64,000 nt of DNA, taken from NCBI GenBank assembly GCA_001632425.1, contig KV425632.1, forward strand, positions 4,669 through 68,668, given 5' to 3'. The position numbers and the translations under genes are program-made. Below are positions 1 through 11,658 of the stretch, one piece after another (position 1 is the stretch's first letter; each line of letters begins with the position of its first letter). Source of the DNA: Neolentinus lepideus HHB14362 ss-1. Its lineage: Eukaryota > Basidiomycota > Agaricomycetes > Gloeophyllales > Gloeophyllaceae. The notes beneath the pieces were generated by a model. That model worked only from the letters and a program-made list of their open reading frames with translations. It made no database searches and was not told where the DNA came from.

Positions 1-167
1 CAGGCATGCCATGCACATGCCGTGCATGTTGGCATGTTGGCTGCTTTTGGGATGGCATGCCGGTGGATTACCCATTTGGGCGAGTGCATGATCCATATAA
101 GGAAATGGCATGGGGCAGCGAAGGGTTCGCTGCCGTGTTTATAGTGTTAGGATATCTTCTATTGAAG

Positions 168-1422
168 CTAAGTAGTAATACGATCGAAAGGTGCATGAAG
201 CAGCAAAGAAGTGAGCAGAGGGGCTGTACTTCCATCACTGGCCATTACTGAAGTCTCCCCACGGTCCCGAAGAAGTTGTACAACTAGTTCTGCAGCACCA
301 GACACATGGGCGACGCGTGCACATGCAGAACGAATGGCAATCAAGTTGCGATTGGGCAAAGGGGGTGGGAGAAGACCTTTCTCCGCACACAGAGCCAGGA
401 CCCCTTGATCAACCTCAAACTTGACTCGGCGACGAGGGTTGTCGGCAAGACGGAAGAATTTCTCGTGCCTCGCACGCAGATCGTATGTATTCAGCTGGGT
501 AATGGAATCAGTACAAGGGGATTAAGAGTGCATCAAACTAACTTGTCCGTCGACTTCTTCGAGCCAGAACTCATACTCATCGAACTTCCGATGTAGCGCG
601 TCCGACATGGTGAGCACGTTGCCTAGATTATTCACCTGGCCTCCGAGGAGTGATTGAACCACCTCATTGAGGCCAAACATCTTGAGAACGGTCAGAATAT
701 CGCATGTTGACATAGATTTCGATTACTTTATCCTTATCTTGACCGAACTCCGAAAACAGATGGGCACACTGAGTCATGGTCACCGGAACATCCTGGTCCC
801 CCACCGAATCATAATCGAGGATTCCACTAATCATGCACCTATAACCATCCCGTACCAGAGCCTAATACTGAGTTACAAGGATTAAAGGTGAATTAGTCCG
901 ACACACCTGTATCTTCGCTTCCGACTTGCTTTTTGGCGCGGTCTTCATGCCATTAATTGTACTGTCCACCATCATTGCGTCGAAGGAAGGGTGAGAAACG
1001 TCGCTGGATGGGGTGGGTGTAGGCCCGGTATCTGATCGACCTAAGTTGATGTTAGCGTATTCCACGGCGACGACGCTGTATTGTTACTCACAGACTCGTA
1101 GAAGCTGGTTACTGTAGCTGAGCCCCAGCTGTATCACCTTCGAGTGCCCAACTTCGACAGGTTGTTCTGTGTGATAGCATGAAGATATCTCGGTTATTAA
1201 ACGGTGATACAGAAGGAGACCAAAGTCGGTTCTGGAGGTGTGGTCCCAGAAATCCTTCAAAAACCAGCCCAAAACTCGGACCGCGACAAGCTGATCCTTG
1301 TACTTGGACGTGGCAGCTCTGGAAAGAGGCATAGCCATCTTTTCCGCGCGTAGCAGCAGTTGCCATGTTCTGGTACCTTCAGCATCGAAGCCCGGCGATT
1401 CTGGCAAAGGAGTGGAAGGCAT
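168..1422 (-). CDS. HNH nuclease domain protein (fungal HNH_2-like)
   Basis: The predicted 354-aa protein comes from five exons on the minus strand: 1422-1092, 1040-907, 861-727, 680-543 and 494-168, joined at GT-AG sites, with total length divisible by three. The start is the ATG opening MPSTPLPES. The middle has the layout of basidiomycete HNH_2-type proteins: an ALVRDGYRCMISG segment, a CAHLFSE segment with the candidate catalytic histidine, then LTMSDALHRKFDEYEFWLE. A conserved C-terminal segment (around KGLLPPPLPNRNLIAIRSAC) follows. Such HNH proteins are common in mushroom genomes and their substrate is unknown. The 46-nt intron at 726-681 is short, and reading through it would also give family-like residues in another frame, so that join is the weakest point. 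It diverges from the Set3-like gene with 215 bp between the two ATGs. Confidence 0.75.
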
Positions 1423-1637
1423 TGTAATGATAACGACTGGAAAGCGGCAGAGGTTCCCCCTCAATAATAAGATAAGAGCATCTGAGTGAGACACTAGCAG
1501 ATTTTAAGCGAGGGAAGGAGGCGAGGAAACTTTGTGGCTTCAAGCTGTGCCTGGCGCCCGCGTTGTGGCTTGTATCTGTTCCACCTACTGGCTTGTATCT
1601 GTTCTGTCTACTCTGTTCCGTCTGCTCTCAAGACGCT

Positions 1638-4600
1638 ATGCACAGTCCAACCACGGACGGTCTGGTTGGCTCCGCATCACCGTCCTCGCCAACCATCCCT
1701 TTCAAACGAAAACACCCCGACTTGTCGTTATCCAATGGCCCCGGTGGCGACGCAGCCTCCGACTCTATAAGTTGCATATGTGGCTACTCCTACGACGACG
1801 GTTTCTCGATTGCCTGCGACAAGTGCTCGCGCTGGTGCCATGCCGCCTGTTTCGACATTGCCCCTGGCCAAGTCCCAGAGGAGTGGCAATGCTGGGTGTG
1901 TTACCCGAGATACGTCGACAGGGAGAAAGCAGCGAGGTTACAGAAGTCGAGGCTTAGAGTAGCGAAAGGTGAGCATTATCATGCCACCCAGAACGCCCAT
2001 CCTCGTGTCTCTACCCGTGGCCGTCGACGCCGACTCTCCACCGTGCCACCCCCGGCCCAAACCGAAGACGAGCTCGTCGACATCGATGGCACGCCCTGGC
2101 AGACAACCTACGTTCAGATCGACAAAGATATCGTCCCCCACCCCTCCACTCGCCACCGTCTCTGCCGTCAAGCCCAGCACTGGCGAGGCATCACCGCCCT
2201 CTCCTCTGACTCTCCTATTTCTCCTATGTTCCTCCCTGACGCTCCAGATTCCTTGCCTACTGCAATCCGCCAACTGCCACCATCAGCAGCATTTCACCCG
2301 CACGTCGCGCCCTGCACCAACCCTTACGTCCGAGCCCCTTCTTACGCGATGCACACCACCGAACCCGTCCCTTCCTCCTCTCTCATTACACACTACAAGT
2401 CCTCTGTCATCCCCTCTTCGACCTACCTTGCCGACCCGCTGAACGCCTACGCCCACCTCAGCCTCCCTAAACCCTTTGTCCACCTCTTCGGCCCGCCACT
2501 CGACGTTGCTCTCGACTCCCGTATCACCGGTAATGAGAGCCGATTTGTGCGAAACGGGTGTAGACCGAATGCCGTCCTACGACCTATGGTGTGCGGGAAA
2601 GGAGAAGGGAATGAGGGAGTGCAGTTTGGTGTTTTCGCGCTGAGGGATTTGAAGGCAGACGAAGAGGTTGTGCTCGGCTGGGAGTGGGACGACGGCAGCG
2701 TTGTGCACAAGCTTCCTGCGCTTATTAAATACCCAGAGTCTTTATCGTGAGTATTCATCGACCTTTTATTATTTTCCTTACTAACGAACGCACAGCTCCC
2801 ACCACGTCGAACACATCCGTCACCAACTCATCACGCTGCTGCACGCTGTCAGCTCGACCTTTCCTAACTGCGCGTGCGGTGCAAAGTCGCGAACGTGTGC
2901 GTTCAACCGGATGGCGGAGTTCGTCGATGGCGTCTCTCCTGCCCCCCACTCTCCTTACACCCACTCTCCCAACAGCACCCGTCACACTTTTCTGCATCAA
3001 ACTCGCCATTCCTCTATCAGCACTCGCCATCCCTCGTATGGAACTGACGAAGCGATGAACGAGGAGGACGACCTCGGCCCGTTAATCGGCACTGAGCGTG
3101 GCTTTCGGACGAGAGAGCGCCTGCCCGGGAGCAGTGGAATGGGGGGTGTTGAGATGGTCCCACCGACACCAGTCTACTCGCGAACGAGGGGGTTAAACGG
3201 GTTTGATAGGAAAGGAAAAGGACGAGCGATGGACGTGGACGTGGAAGCGGAATACGTGCCCAGCACGGAGAGGGATAGGGTAAGTAAAGGGCGCGCTACG
3301 GACTGGAACTGGAGCGGTAAAGGACGAGAAGTGGATATGGAAGTCAGCTGGGACAGGTACGACCAGAGAGGTATGCCGACCTTTCAATTTCCCCCTCTTC
3401 CTTGTTTATCTAATTCAAACATCTTAGCTACGCTCGGAATCCGTCCCCCGTCATCCCACCCCTCTTATTCATCATCCGTACCGTCGCGATACCCTACCCG
3501 TCATTCGAACTCGCCGTCTCTCCCGTCAAGGGCGCACCTTCCCGGACCTGGACCCGGACCTGGTTTTAGATACTCGTACAACGACGCGCCCAGGCCCATG
3601 TATACGGGCGGGGTGAATGGACAGAGTGGGGAAGGAGAGGGTGAGGTAGACATGGCTGAGGTACGAGAAGAGTCAATGCCGCCCAAGCTGCGCAAACGTT
3701 GGATGCGGGCGGTGGTGGAGAGGCACCGGGAGATGTACAGTGATCGCAACGGGGATGCAGATTCCGGTATGGCAGGTGTCCGAGAGGTGCGTGTGGTGGA
3801 CACAAGAGGTGCGAGGAGGACAGATGGGAGGAAGGAAGATCGACGAGAGGGGAATGTGGAGGATAGGATGGACGTCGATGCAGAGCATGGCTCAGGCGAA
3901 GGTGCGTAGCAGCTCAATCGTTTTTTGTTGATCGTGCTGATAGAGAGTGGAAGGTCGTGAACGTCTGCCGCCACCGCCGCCGCCTATACCCCTCGTGTCA
4001 ACTGTGGAGATGCATATCGATGAGCGCCCCGCTTCCTCACCCATAGACGTCCACGATTCACCGACCTCTCCTATACACGTCGACGATTCTCCCGCCTCTC
4101 CTGTCAATCCAGTCGACAACTCCCCCGCTTCACTGTCTGTGAATGTCGAAGATTCCTCCATCGACGCCCAGCCCACTCGTCGTCGTCGTCGCTTTCCACC
4201 TGTACTACTCTCGCCGCCTTCATCACCGTCCGTACACATCGACAACCCTCCTTCACCTCCTTCACCGGATTCGTTGCCACCGTCTATCCACATTCATGAG
4301 TCGTCGTCATCCTTCAACACTCACCGCTCTCCCCCACTGCCTGTATCTCCCTCGTCGCATGCATCTCGGCGCTCTCCTTCAATACAACCCTCCACTCATA
4401 TAGAACACGTGACCGTTCCGCCGTCTCCCTCGACGTACGCGTCCCCTGATTCTCCCTCGCCCGCTATGTCTCCGTTCTCTCCGACTCCACCTCCGCTGCC
4501 GTCCATTCAGATTGACCGTTCTACCCTCTCGACGCCTTGTGACGCTCACCATTCTTCGCCACCGCCTCTGCATAATTTGTCCAGCGTACCAACTTTAGAG

Positions 4601-6525
4601 ACTCGGACTTTTCCTGTGCAATTTGAAGCTCGCCCTTCTCATTCTCTATTACCACCTTTTCACATCAACGTCGACAACTCTTGGCCGTCTAGCAATAGCG
4701 ACTCTAACAAGTCCCGAGCACTCTCTATCAACGTAAATAATCCAGCCTCGCTATCTACCGACATACATCCCTCTCCCTCAGCCGCATTTGCCAACCTCTC
4801 CCTCCGTTCACCAGCTCCAGGCGCGATGTCCCTAAATCGACCCGTAGTGCCTAGGTTCTTGCACGATTTTCGACAATGGGGTGGCGAGCAGCGTTCGATA
4901 GATGCTGAGAGTGCGCTGGAGCAGTTGCCGATGGACCAGAAGGCAGGTCGCGAATATGGCTGGAACAGTAGCCCTCCTGGTGAGCAAGAAGACTATGGTG
5001 CTCTAGAAGTGAAGCCGAGCACTCAGATTCCCAGCGAATCAAGTACTAATGAGAAGGGCAAGGGAAGAGAGATAGACGTCAATCAGAAGGGCTGTGCAGG
5101 ACCAGAAGTTCGAGGTACGTCTGCAAGGCTATTAATTATTCAGATTCGGCCGATCTGACGGATGTTTTAGCTCCTCGAGCCCCTACGTCTTCCTCCAATC
5201 CACTTTGGTTACCTTCTCATCAATCCGAGCCGACCTCCGCTGTATCAAATGCACCGCCTATCCAGACTCCAGCAGCTTCAGCCTCTCCTTCATCAACTGA
5301 GACCCCCGCACCTGCACCCGAGGATCACGCACCGGCCCTGGCACCTCCACTTCCGAAAGCCAGACTCACTCTGCAAGAATTCGCGTTGCGCAAGAAGAAG
5401 CAGCGCGAAGAGGCCGCAAAGCGAGAAGCCGAAGTCTTGCCTGGTACGAAAGAGGCGTCGACCTATCCTGCGTCTAATGCGAAGGACCTGTCGCCTTCCA
5501 ATCCACCAACTGCGCCAGGCCCTGCGGCAGGTATACCTTTGTGCGATTCTACCGAAGGAGAGCCCAAGATCAGCCTTGGTAAAGACGCTCCTGCTGCCAG
5601 TCACTCAATAGACGAGCTCCCTGTATGGAGTTTGAAGAGAACGTCATCTTCCGTTTCTACACCTGGGGACCGCCTGCCTTCTGTCACCTCTGCAGAAGGA
5701 GCAATTTCTCCTGATGTTGCGAAGGATGGATCAGATAGCAGTTCCACAAGTCACATGCCATCTCGGGGTAGTTGGGGAGGGCCGCCGATTCCCGTATCCG
5801 CTCCTGCGAAAGAGTTGTTGTCTGGTGATCGTTACGTTGGGCGCATCGTCACTCAAGATGCGGTCCTGGCCAATTCTCAGAAACGCTCGCCGTCTGAGAA
5901 GTGTGCGTCGCCTTCTGTGACTGTCGGTGAGCCAGGAGAGATAGATGAGGCTCCTATAACAGGCGTGATGAAGAAATCGGCCGTGGGCGAACCTGCAACT
6001 GCCGCTAGTCGAGAACCGACCTCCGGTCGCTCGTGGCATCCGTCACCTGTGGAAGGAACAAAAACGGTCTCAGAGATTTCCACACACCAAGGTTTGCAGC
6101 GTTCTTCCACTAGAGACAGCTCATGGAATCCGCCACGCGGACCATCCGGTTTATCTGGGGCCAATACAATACCAGTCCCTGCGCTGCGGGCTTATGGCCA
6201 GCGCGGAAGACAGGAGCCTCAGCTCACCGCCTCTTCCTCTTCTCATGATCATGGTGAGGACCGACAAACGCATGCCGAAGCTTCTCACTCAGAACACAAG
6301 TACGACGTGTATCATGCGCATACGCGCCTTCCGCCTACCCAGCCACGCTCACGCGACCGTTACTATTTCAATGGCGTCGGACAAACTTCTCGCCCTGTCC
6401 CCAGTGGTCCGCGGGCGCTGCGGCAAGCTGGCGCATATTTAGGGACTACGGGCCAATCGCGACCGGCGCACGAGAACCTGCGACTACCGAACGAGAGAAG
6501 AGGGAGGAAACCTTATCCTTTCTGA
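1638..6525 (+). CDS. PHD finger and SET domain protein (Set3-like)
   Basis: Predicted exons are 1638-2746, 2796-3370, 3428-3901, 3948-5114 and 5171-6525, giving about 1559 aa with phases that fit. An N-terminal PHD finger (about residues 48-95) shows the Cys/His pattern from CICGYSYDDGF to EEWQCWVC. A SET domain (about residues 270-370) contains FVRNGCRPNAVLRPMVC and GVFALRDLKADEEVVLGWEW, followed by a Cys-rich post-SET-like CACGAKSRTC. The rest is long, low-complexity and Pro/Ser-rich, and includes a basic LTLQEFALRKKKQREE motif that I associate with fungal Set3-type proteins. Set3 in yeast is a subunit of a histone deacetylase complex and its SET domain has degenerate catalytic residues; here the usual NH(S/C)C..P motif reads NGCRPN, so methyltransferase activity is doubtful. 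The 57-nt intron at 3371-3427 is a multiple of three and could be retained. Confidence 0.85.
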
Positions 6526-7381
6526 TGTAATTTATCGGGTCTAGTGTCTGTGACTTATTCGTATATATCTTACTTACCCCTATCATTGTAGCATCATGGG
6601 ATATACGTATCGTGTTGTAATATTCGCTATCGTAGTGTACTCGTTGTATGCTCTATGTTATGGCTATATGTAACGAATCATTCGGATGTGGATCTCACGA
6701 AACAGCAGCCTGGAATGATTCATATGAAGAGCAGATATCTCTTGCGAATCATTAGCCCCTCGGCGGTCTGCACCCTCGCCCAGTTCCTCGCCATCCACGC
6801 ATCCTTCGCAAAGCTAGTTCTTCATGCATGCGCGGCGGCGCAAGTCGTCAGAGAGACATTGCGCGCGTTTTTCTTGTCCTTTCGCCCTGCTAGCCCGCGA
6901 TGTCTTTTCATCTCAATTTTCTAGACCGAAGTTCATCACAAGTTATCGGGTGTAGAATGTCTGATATTTTTCATAATGTTCCGTACGACTCCCAGTTGTT
7001 TCCTAATCACGCCAAGTAATTTGTGCACTACAGCTACTATTAGCCCGCAGCCGTGGTGATGGCAGTACGGAGCATTGTTCGAGACATCGGTGGCCGGTTC
7101 AGACCAAAGTATCATGTACGTATTGTCACTAAGGCTACACATTAGAGGCATATAAGTTGTATCTACATCGAGAATTGCGTTTACGATAGTACCATCTAGG
7201 GCGATTGATACAGAAAGCGACTAAAATCATGAGTTGTGACACTTGCACCGTCAGAAAATCTTTACACGGCGATCCTTCGAACGAATTGCCATGACATGGG
7301 TGAGTCGCGTTATGTCTTATGGTCGCGGCGTCATAAGAGGACAAACAAACACACAAACCCGCAGCGCACTCACCGCGTAGT
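6526..7381. other. intergenic, no gene seen
   Basis: This lies between the 3' ends of two convergent genes, the Set3-like gene (+) and the ADCK1-like gene (-). A possible 89-aa ORF starting at 6655 has no recognisable motif and no upstream context. I see no RNA gene or repeat. Confidence 0.5.
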
Positions 7382-10121
7382 TTATCCCTGGAACGACGCT
7401 GCAGCCATATCCATCCCGAGATTACTCTTCGCGAACGCTCTCATGAACCGCTCCAGGTCGTCCTCAAAGCCAACGCTCGTGATCCCGAGAGCACTGCTGA
7501 TCAGCTGTTGCAACCGACGAGCCCAAAAGGCGAGGTCCAAGGACAGCATCGCGAATTTGAACAGCAGGTTGAGGACATGCTCTTTCGTGCGCTGTGTCAC
7601 AGAGAGGTTTGGCGATTTTGTCAGGGAGTCAGAAGCCCAGGAAGCAATGACCTTGATTCTGTTGACGGGAGAACCAAATGATTGGTTATTACCTGCGGTG
7701 AGGTCAATCATCTGTCAGGCGCAAGTAACAAGTGTAACTGACCTTGCACGAGTCTGTAGCACTACACTCAGCGACAAGACAAAGTAGTCAAACTGAACTT
7801 TACACACCGTACATTCCTCCCAATAAATATCAGCACCTTCGGCATCTTATCCGTATCCTGCAAGAACTGCCTCAACTTCTCCGTCATAATTTGACTCTTT
7901 TCATACTCCGTCATACTCTCCATCTCCTGCAACTTCTTCGGATCAAATCCCGTCGGCCTCATCAGCGTCGCACTCGCAAACAAATCCGGACTGCCTATTC
8001 CCCACCCCCTCGCAATCTCCTGTACCGTATCTAGATCCTTCGTAAGTAAGCACTTCCACAGCGTTGCATACTGCCGACGGAACTCATCCGACAAGTGCAC
8101 GTATAGCCCGTGGTCGAGCAAGACGAGCTGCGGGCGCGTCGGGTGGCGGGGGTGTGGGCGCACAAGGAAGTTGCCCGGGTGCGGGTCGCAATGCAGCCAG
8201 CCCCAGCGGAATATCTGCGCGCTGAACAGCTCGACCATTGACTGCATAACCGTCTTGATCCCGCCCTCCAGCTGCATGGTCGGTGGAATGGAGGTGATCT
8301 GTGGCCAGGCGCGTACAAGGTCTGAAGGAAGAGGTTCGCCCATCAGCCGGCGAATGGAAGGCTTGTCGGAGAACCGAATGCCATCAATCCACTCCGCGGT
8401 CATAACCTGTTTCGTGGTGTGTTGTGGATAGACCTTTGGAACGTAGACCTTGTCCCGCAGACGCGGCTCGGCAGCAATGAAGCCAGCCGTACGTATCGCA
8501 TTCTCTGCCTCGCGCTCAAAGTCGAGCTCCTCCCTCAGATGATCACATATAAAGTCTACAGCAAATTACCCAGGATATATGCGCGATAACAAAACCACTC
8601 ACCAACCGTAAAGTAAACCTGCATTTTGAACGCCTTTTCGTACAACCAAATCACCAAGGCGTACGCCCCAAGATCCCACTCGGACTGCTTCCGCACATCC
8701 GGTTTCTGCACCTTCACAGCGACGGTCTCCCGGTTCTTCAATCGCGCTCGGTGCACTTGCGCAACGCTTGCGCTAGCGACCGCCTGCTCCTCAAACTCGT
8801 CAAACACGCCGTCCGGACCAGTCAGCGGTTTGCCAAATTGGGCCTCAATGACCGACTTGACGGCAACGAAGGGGATCTGCGGGGCATCGTCGAAGAGCTT
8901 GCTGAACATCTCTTGCATCGCAGGGGGCAGGACGGCGGCATTGGCGCCGATGGCTTGACCTGAAGAGGTATCAGACAGCAGGCTATCGAATTCACCGGAG
9001 AGCGACGTACCCATTTTGATGTAGAGTCCACCATTGGCTGTAATAAGATTATAAAGTCGCTCTGCCGTCCGCTGGTGGATTTGAGGAATCTCGTTGCCGT
9101 GCTCAGGGTTGAAGTTCCATTTATAGTCGAGAGCGATGAGGCCACACTAGAAAGATGGCAGGTTAGATACAGGGGACACCATGAGACCATGCATAAAAGG
9201 CTAGGAAAGGAGGCCCAGAAGAATAGAAGTCGAGAATGAAAAGAAACCGATCCACGAGGGGCTCTGTAAATGAAGGTGAGGCATTGTCATCCAGATGCAA
9301 GGTGAACCGGTGCGCGAGGATCCGTGCTATTGATCCCGTCAGGGTAAAGACACGGTATTCGTATCGATACAGTGTGCGCGATCAAAGACAAGTCGCCAGC
9401 ATTCTGGCAGTGAGAGTGCAATGTAATATCCATCAACAGAGCGAGGCGTAGTGTCAGAGAACCGCCGTAGCGCATAAGCACTGATTTGACCCGTGGGGAC
9501 TCAATTCAGAGGATTAAGTTGGCAATAAGACTAGCGGATCAGTGTGGACGAGAAAGGGGGATCCCACTATGTCGTATTTTGAAAAGCGTCGAGCGAGGGG
9601 ACGAAGGATCACATCACGTATCACATGTCCATCTAGAGGAGGCAAAATGGCAAGAGAGGGATACCACAGCTTAGCATGAAACACGTCAAGGACGCAGACG
9701 GTTCACCGTATCGTAGCGAGGAGGGCAGCGGGTGCACATTGGAACAATATATCGGGCATCGGCTGGGTATGGCTGAAATTGTAGCACTCATCCAAGAGAA
9801 TTAAAAGAGAGAAGAATTATAAAGCATAGAAATGGAATTGGAAAAGGAAGCGTCCTATTGCCGAAACAATGAGCGAGTAGCACCCACCGTATAAAGCGTT
9901 CTACAAGTCCTCGTCAACGAGGACGCATTCCACGTCCTGTCCCAGATGGAAATACCACCAATAGTAGCCACCACATAACCCGTTCTCCTCAGGACTTTTG
10001 AGCTTCTGGATGTCGGAGACTTAGGTATACCGAAGGCAGCATTCGCGTATCCTCGACGAGAGACACGAGACCCATTAGACAGAAACCCTAGAAAGCGGCC
10101 AAGAAACATAGAATCAGGCAT
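7382..10121 (-). CDS. ABC1/ADCK (UbiB) atypical kinase, ADCK1/Mcp2-like
   Basis: Exons on the minus strand are 10121-9888, 9146-9011, 8959-8603, 8555-7808, an 11-nt microexon 7753-7743, and 7692-7382, totalling 598 aa in frame. UbiB signatures are present in order: KxGQ within YIKMGQAIGANAAVLP, the Ala-rich loop ASVAQVHRA, the lysine strand VAVKVQ, ELDFEREAENA, the catalytic-loop type HCDPHPGNF and the metal-binding LLDHGLY. The C-terminal FGSPVNRIK points to the ADCK1/ADCK5 and yeast Mcp2 (Cqd2) branch rather than Coq8. The Arg-rich, acid-poor N-terminus with a following hydrophobic stretch (about residues 45-58) fits mitochondrial import and inner-membrane anchoring. Family members influence mitochondrial lipid and coenzyme Q distribution. 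The first intron (9887-9147) is 741 nt, far longer than others here. Confidence 0.9.
7743..7753 (-). other. 11-nt microexon of the ADCK1-like gene
   Basis: The sequence on the minus strand is ACTCGTGCAAG, bounded by CTACAG upstream and GTCAGT downstream. It supplies the third base of an Arg codon, Leu-Val-Gln, and the first base of a Gly codon, so the protein reads GRNVR-LVQ-GNNQS. This matches my memory of the animal ADCK1 pattern (GRNMR.VQGNNQ). Flanking introns are 54 nt (7807-7754) and 50 nt (7742-7693), normal sizes for this genome. Skipping the microexon would shift the frame. Confidence 0.8.
9147..9887 (-). other. 741-nt first intron of the ADCK1-like gene
   Basis: The donor is GTGGGT after a Thr codon (ACG) and the acceptor is CTAG before TGTGGCCTC, giving the continuous peptide TLYT-CGLIALDYK that the family requires at this point. 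I see no protein motif, tRNA or repeat inside it. Small ORFs on both strands have no support. Confidence 0.65.
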
Positions 10122-11038
10122 TAAAAGGCGAGGGTAAAGAACAAGTAGAATATTCTAGCAACATGTACGGCAGCGGGAGCAGACGAGAGCAGCGTCGGGC
10201 ATGGTGCAGAATGGGCGGTGCCGGACCGTGACGCGTCTACTTCACGCGATGTGGCTTTTCATTTACGTAATCCACTTATGCCTCACACGACCGTGGCAAG
10301 CTACCATCTACTAGGGTGGCCCTTGCAATAAGATGTCTTGTGTGAACCTGGTAATTCCATGACTTCTCTCTTCCTAGTTATATTGCTCGGAAAATTTAAC
10401 TCTTCATGTTCTTGCAACTAATCGTGCCTACAAAGCGTGACTACTGCAAGTCGGAAAACACTGGACTGACAGAGAGCATACTGACCATTCAATGTAGACG
10501 ACATTCGAATCGAAACACCCTTCCTAAAGATCTCAAGGCTCGACATCTTTCCTCCATCGTACTCGTGCTTTCCACCGCAGTCACAAAACTCTCGGCAACG
10601 TGCTCTTCCCTGAATCCAGTATTTCTCATACATCTCCCTTCCCTGCCTCCATCGCATACGAGGCGCAAAAATCGTCGTTCCTTCATATGCTGGAGACTCC
10701 GTCCCACACGTTCATATATTCACTGGTTGGACTTGTTGCATCTATGCAGGCTTCGTCCGATTAGCGCCTTATCGACACAATGGTACAACGTTTCTCTTCG
10801 CGAAGACCACGCGCCCTGTCCGCTCAATTAGTATGCTTAGGAAAGGTTGTTCCCCAGCATCACACAGTAAGCTCGATCAATTATCCACATAGCTCCGAGA
10901 TCTCATTTCACAACGCCATTCACAAACGCAGCACACGCCAAACCTCTTCTTCCAGTCTAACGCCACCGACCCGTAATACCAAATACCCAAACGCCCTGAA
11001 TCACTCAGCACTCTTCCAAACCAAACCGCAGAGATATC
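10122..11038. other. intergenic with unsupported ORFs
   Basis: This segment lies upstream of the ADCK1-like gene and downstream of the secreted-protein gene. A 141-aa ATG ORF at 10406-10831 (+) is Ser/Arg/Leu-rich with no motif and has open shadow frames on the other strand, so I do not call it a gene. Confidence 0.4.
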
Positions 11039-11658
11039 TCAGGGCAAATACGTGAATGACGCAGTCACCAACGTCATCGTAGTCGTTGCCGCCCACTCCG
11101 TTGTCGTCGTCGTCCCTTCGTACACCGTCGTCGGCGACGCGATCGTATACTGATCCGCAGGGTCCGTAGCCGTCGTCGTACAAGCCTACCAACCACGCGA
11201 TCGGTTTGGGAGCCACGGGGATAGATAATCAAAGCATACGCACATAGTCGACAACGGTGGTCGTGCTCGTCGCGGTCGGGTCCGGTGTGGCGGGCGGCGT
11301 CGGATACGTGAAGATGGGGTATCCCGAGATATTGTATACGATGACGTCAAACGTGGACGTCGTGCTGCGAAGCATCGTTCAGGTCAGCACGACCGAGTCG
11401 ACGGGGATTTTAGGAGCATACGTGTAGGGCAGCGAGAGCGTTTCCGTCACCGCGGCCTGGGTGGTTGGCTCGGGGGTGTAGATGATGTCGGGGCACGTCT
11501 GGATGTAAGTGATGGTCCATGTCGACGCTAAATTAATTCGGGCCGTTTATTACTCCCTAGCAGTCCGTTTATGTCGACAGATTTGACTCACTGACTTGGA
11601 CGCCCAGGACCGGCGCCACCAAGCCTGCGATCAGGACTGGAAAGAACGAAAGACGCAT
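11039..11658 (-). CDS. small secreted Thr-rich protein
   Basis: Four exons (11658-11592, 11527-11422, 11364-11244, 11185-11039) join in phase to a 146-aa protein. The first about 21 residues (MRLSFFPVLIAGLVAPVLG) form a typical signal peptide. The mature part is rich in Thr, Tyr and Pro, with runs such as TATSTTTVVD and GTTTTEWAATTT, and contains two cysteines. No transmembrane segment or GPI-like hydrophobic tail is evident. Thr-rich small secreted proteins in mushrooms are often O-mannosylated wall or surface proteins, but no family is recognised, so this is a hypothetical secreted protein. The gene was recovered only by splicing; no single ORF covers more than 71 aa. Confidence 0.7.

Noticed and set aside
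1..167. Cluster of GCATGC/CATGCC words at the window start
   Set aside because: Too short and irregular to call a repeat or site; may be chance.
10406..10831. 141-aa plus-strand ORF
   Set aside because: Low-complexity Ser/Arg/Leu composition, open frames on the other strand and no motif or splice context.
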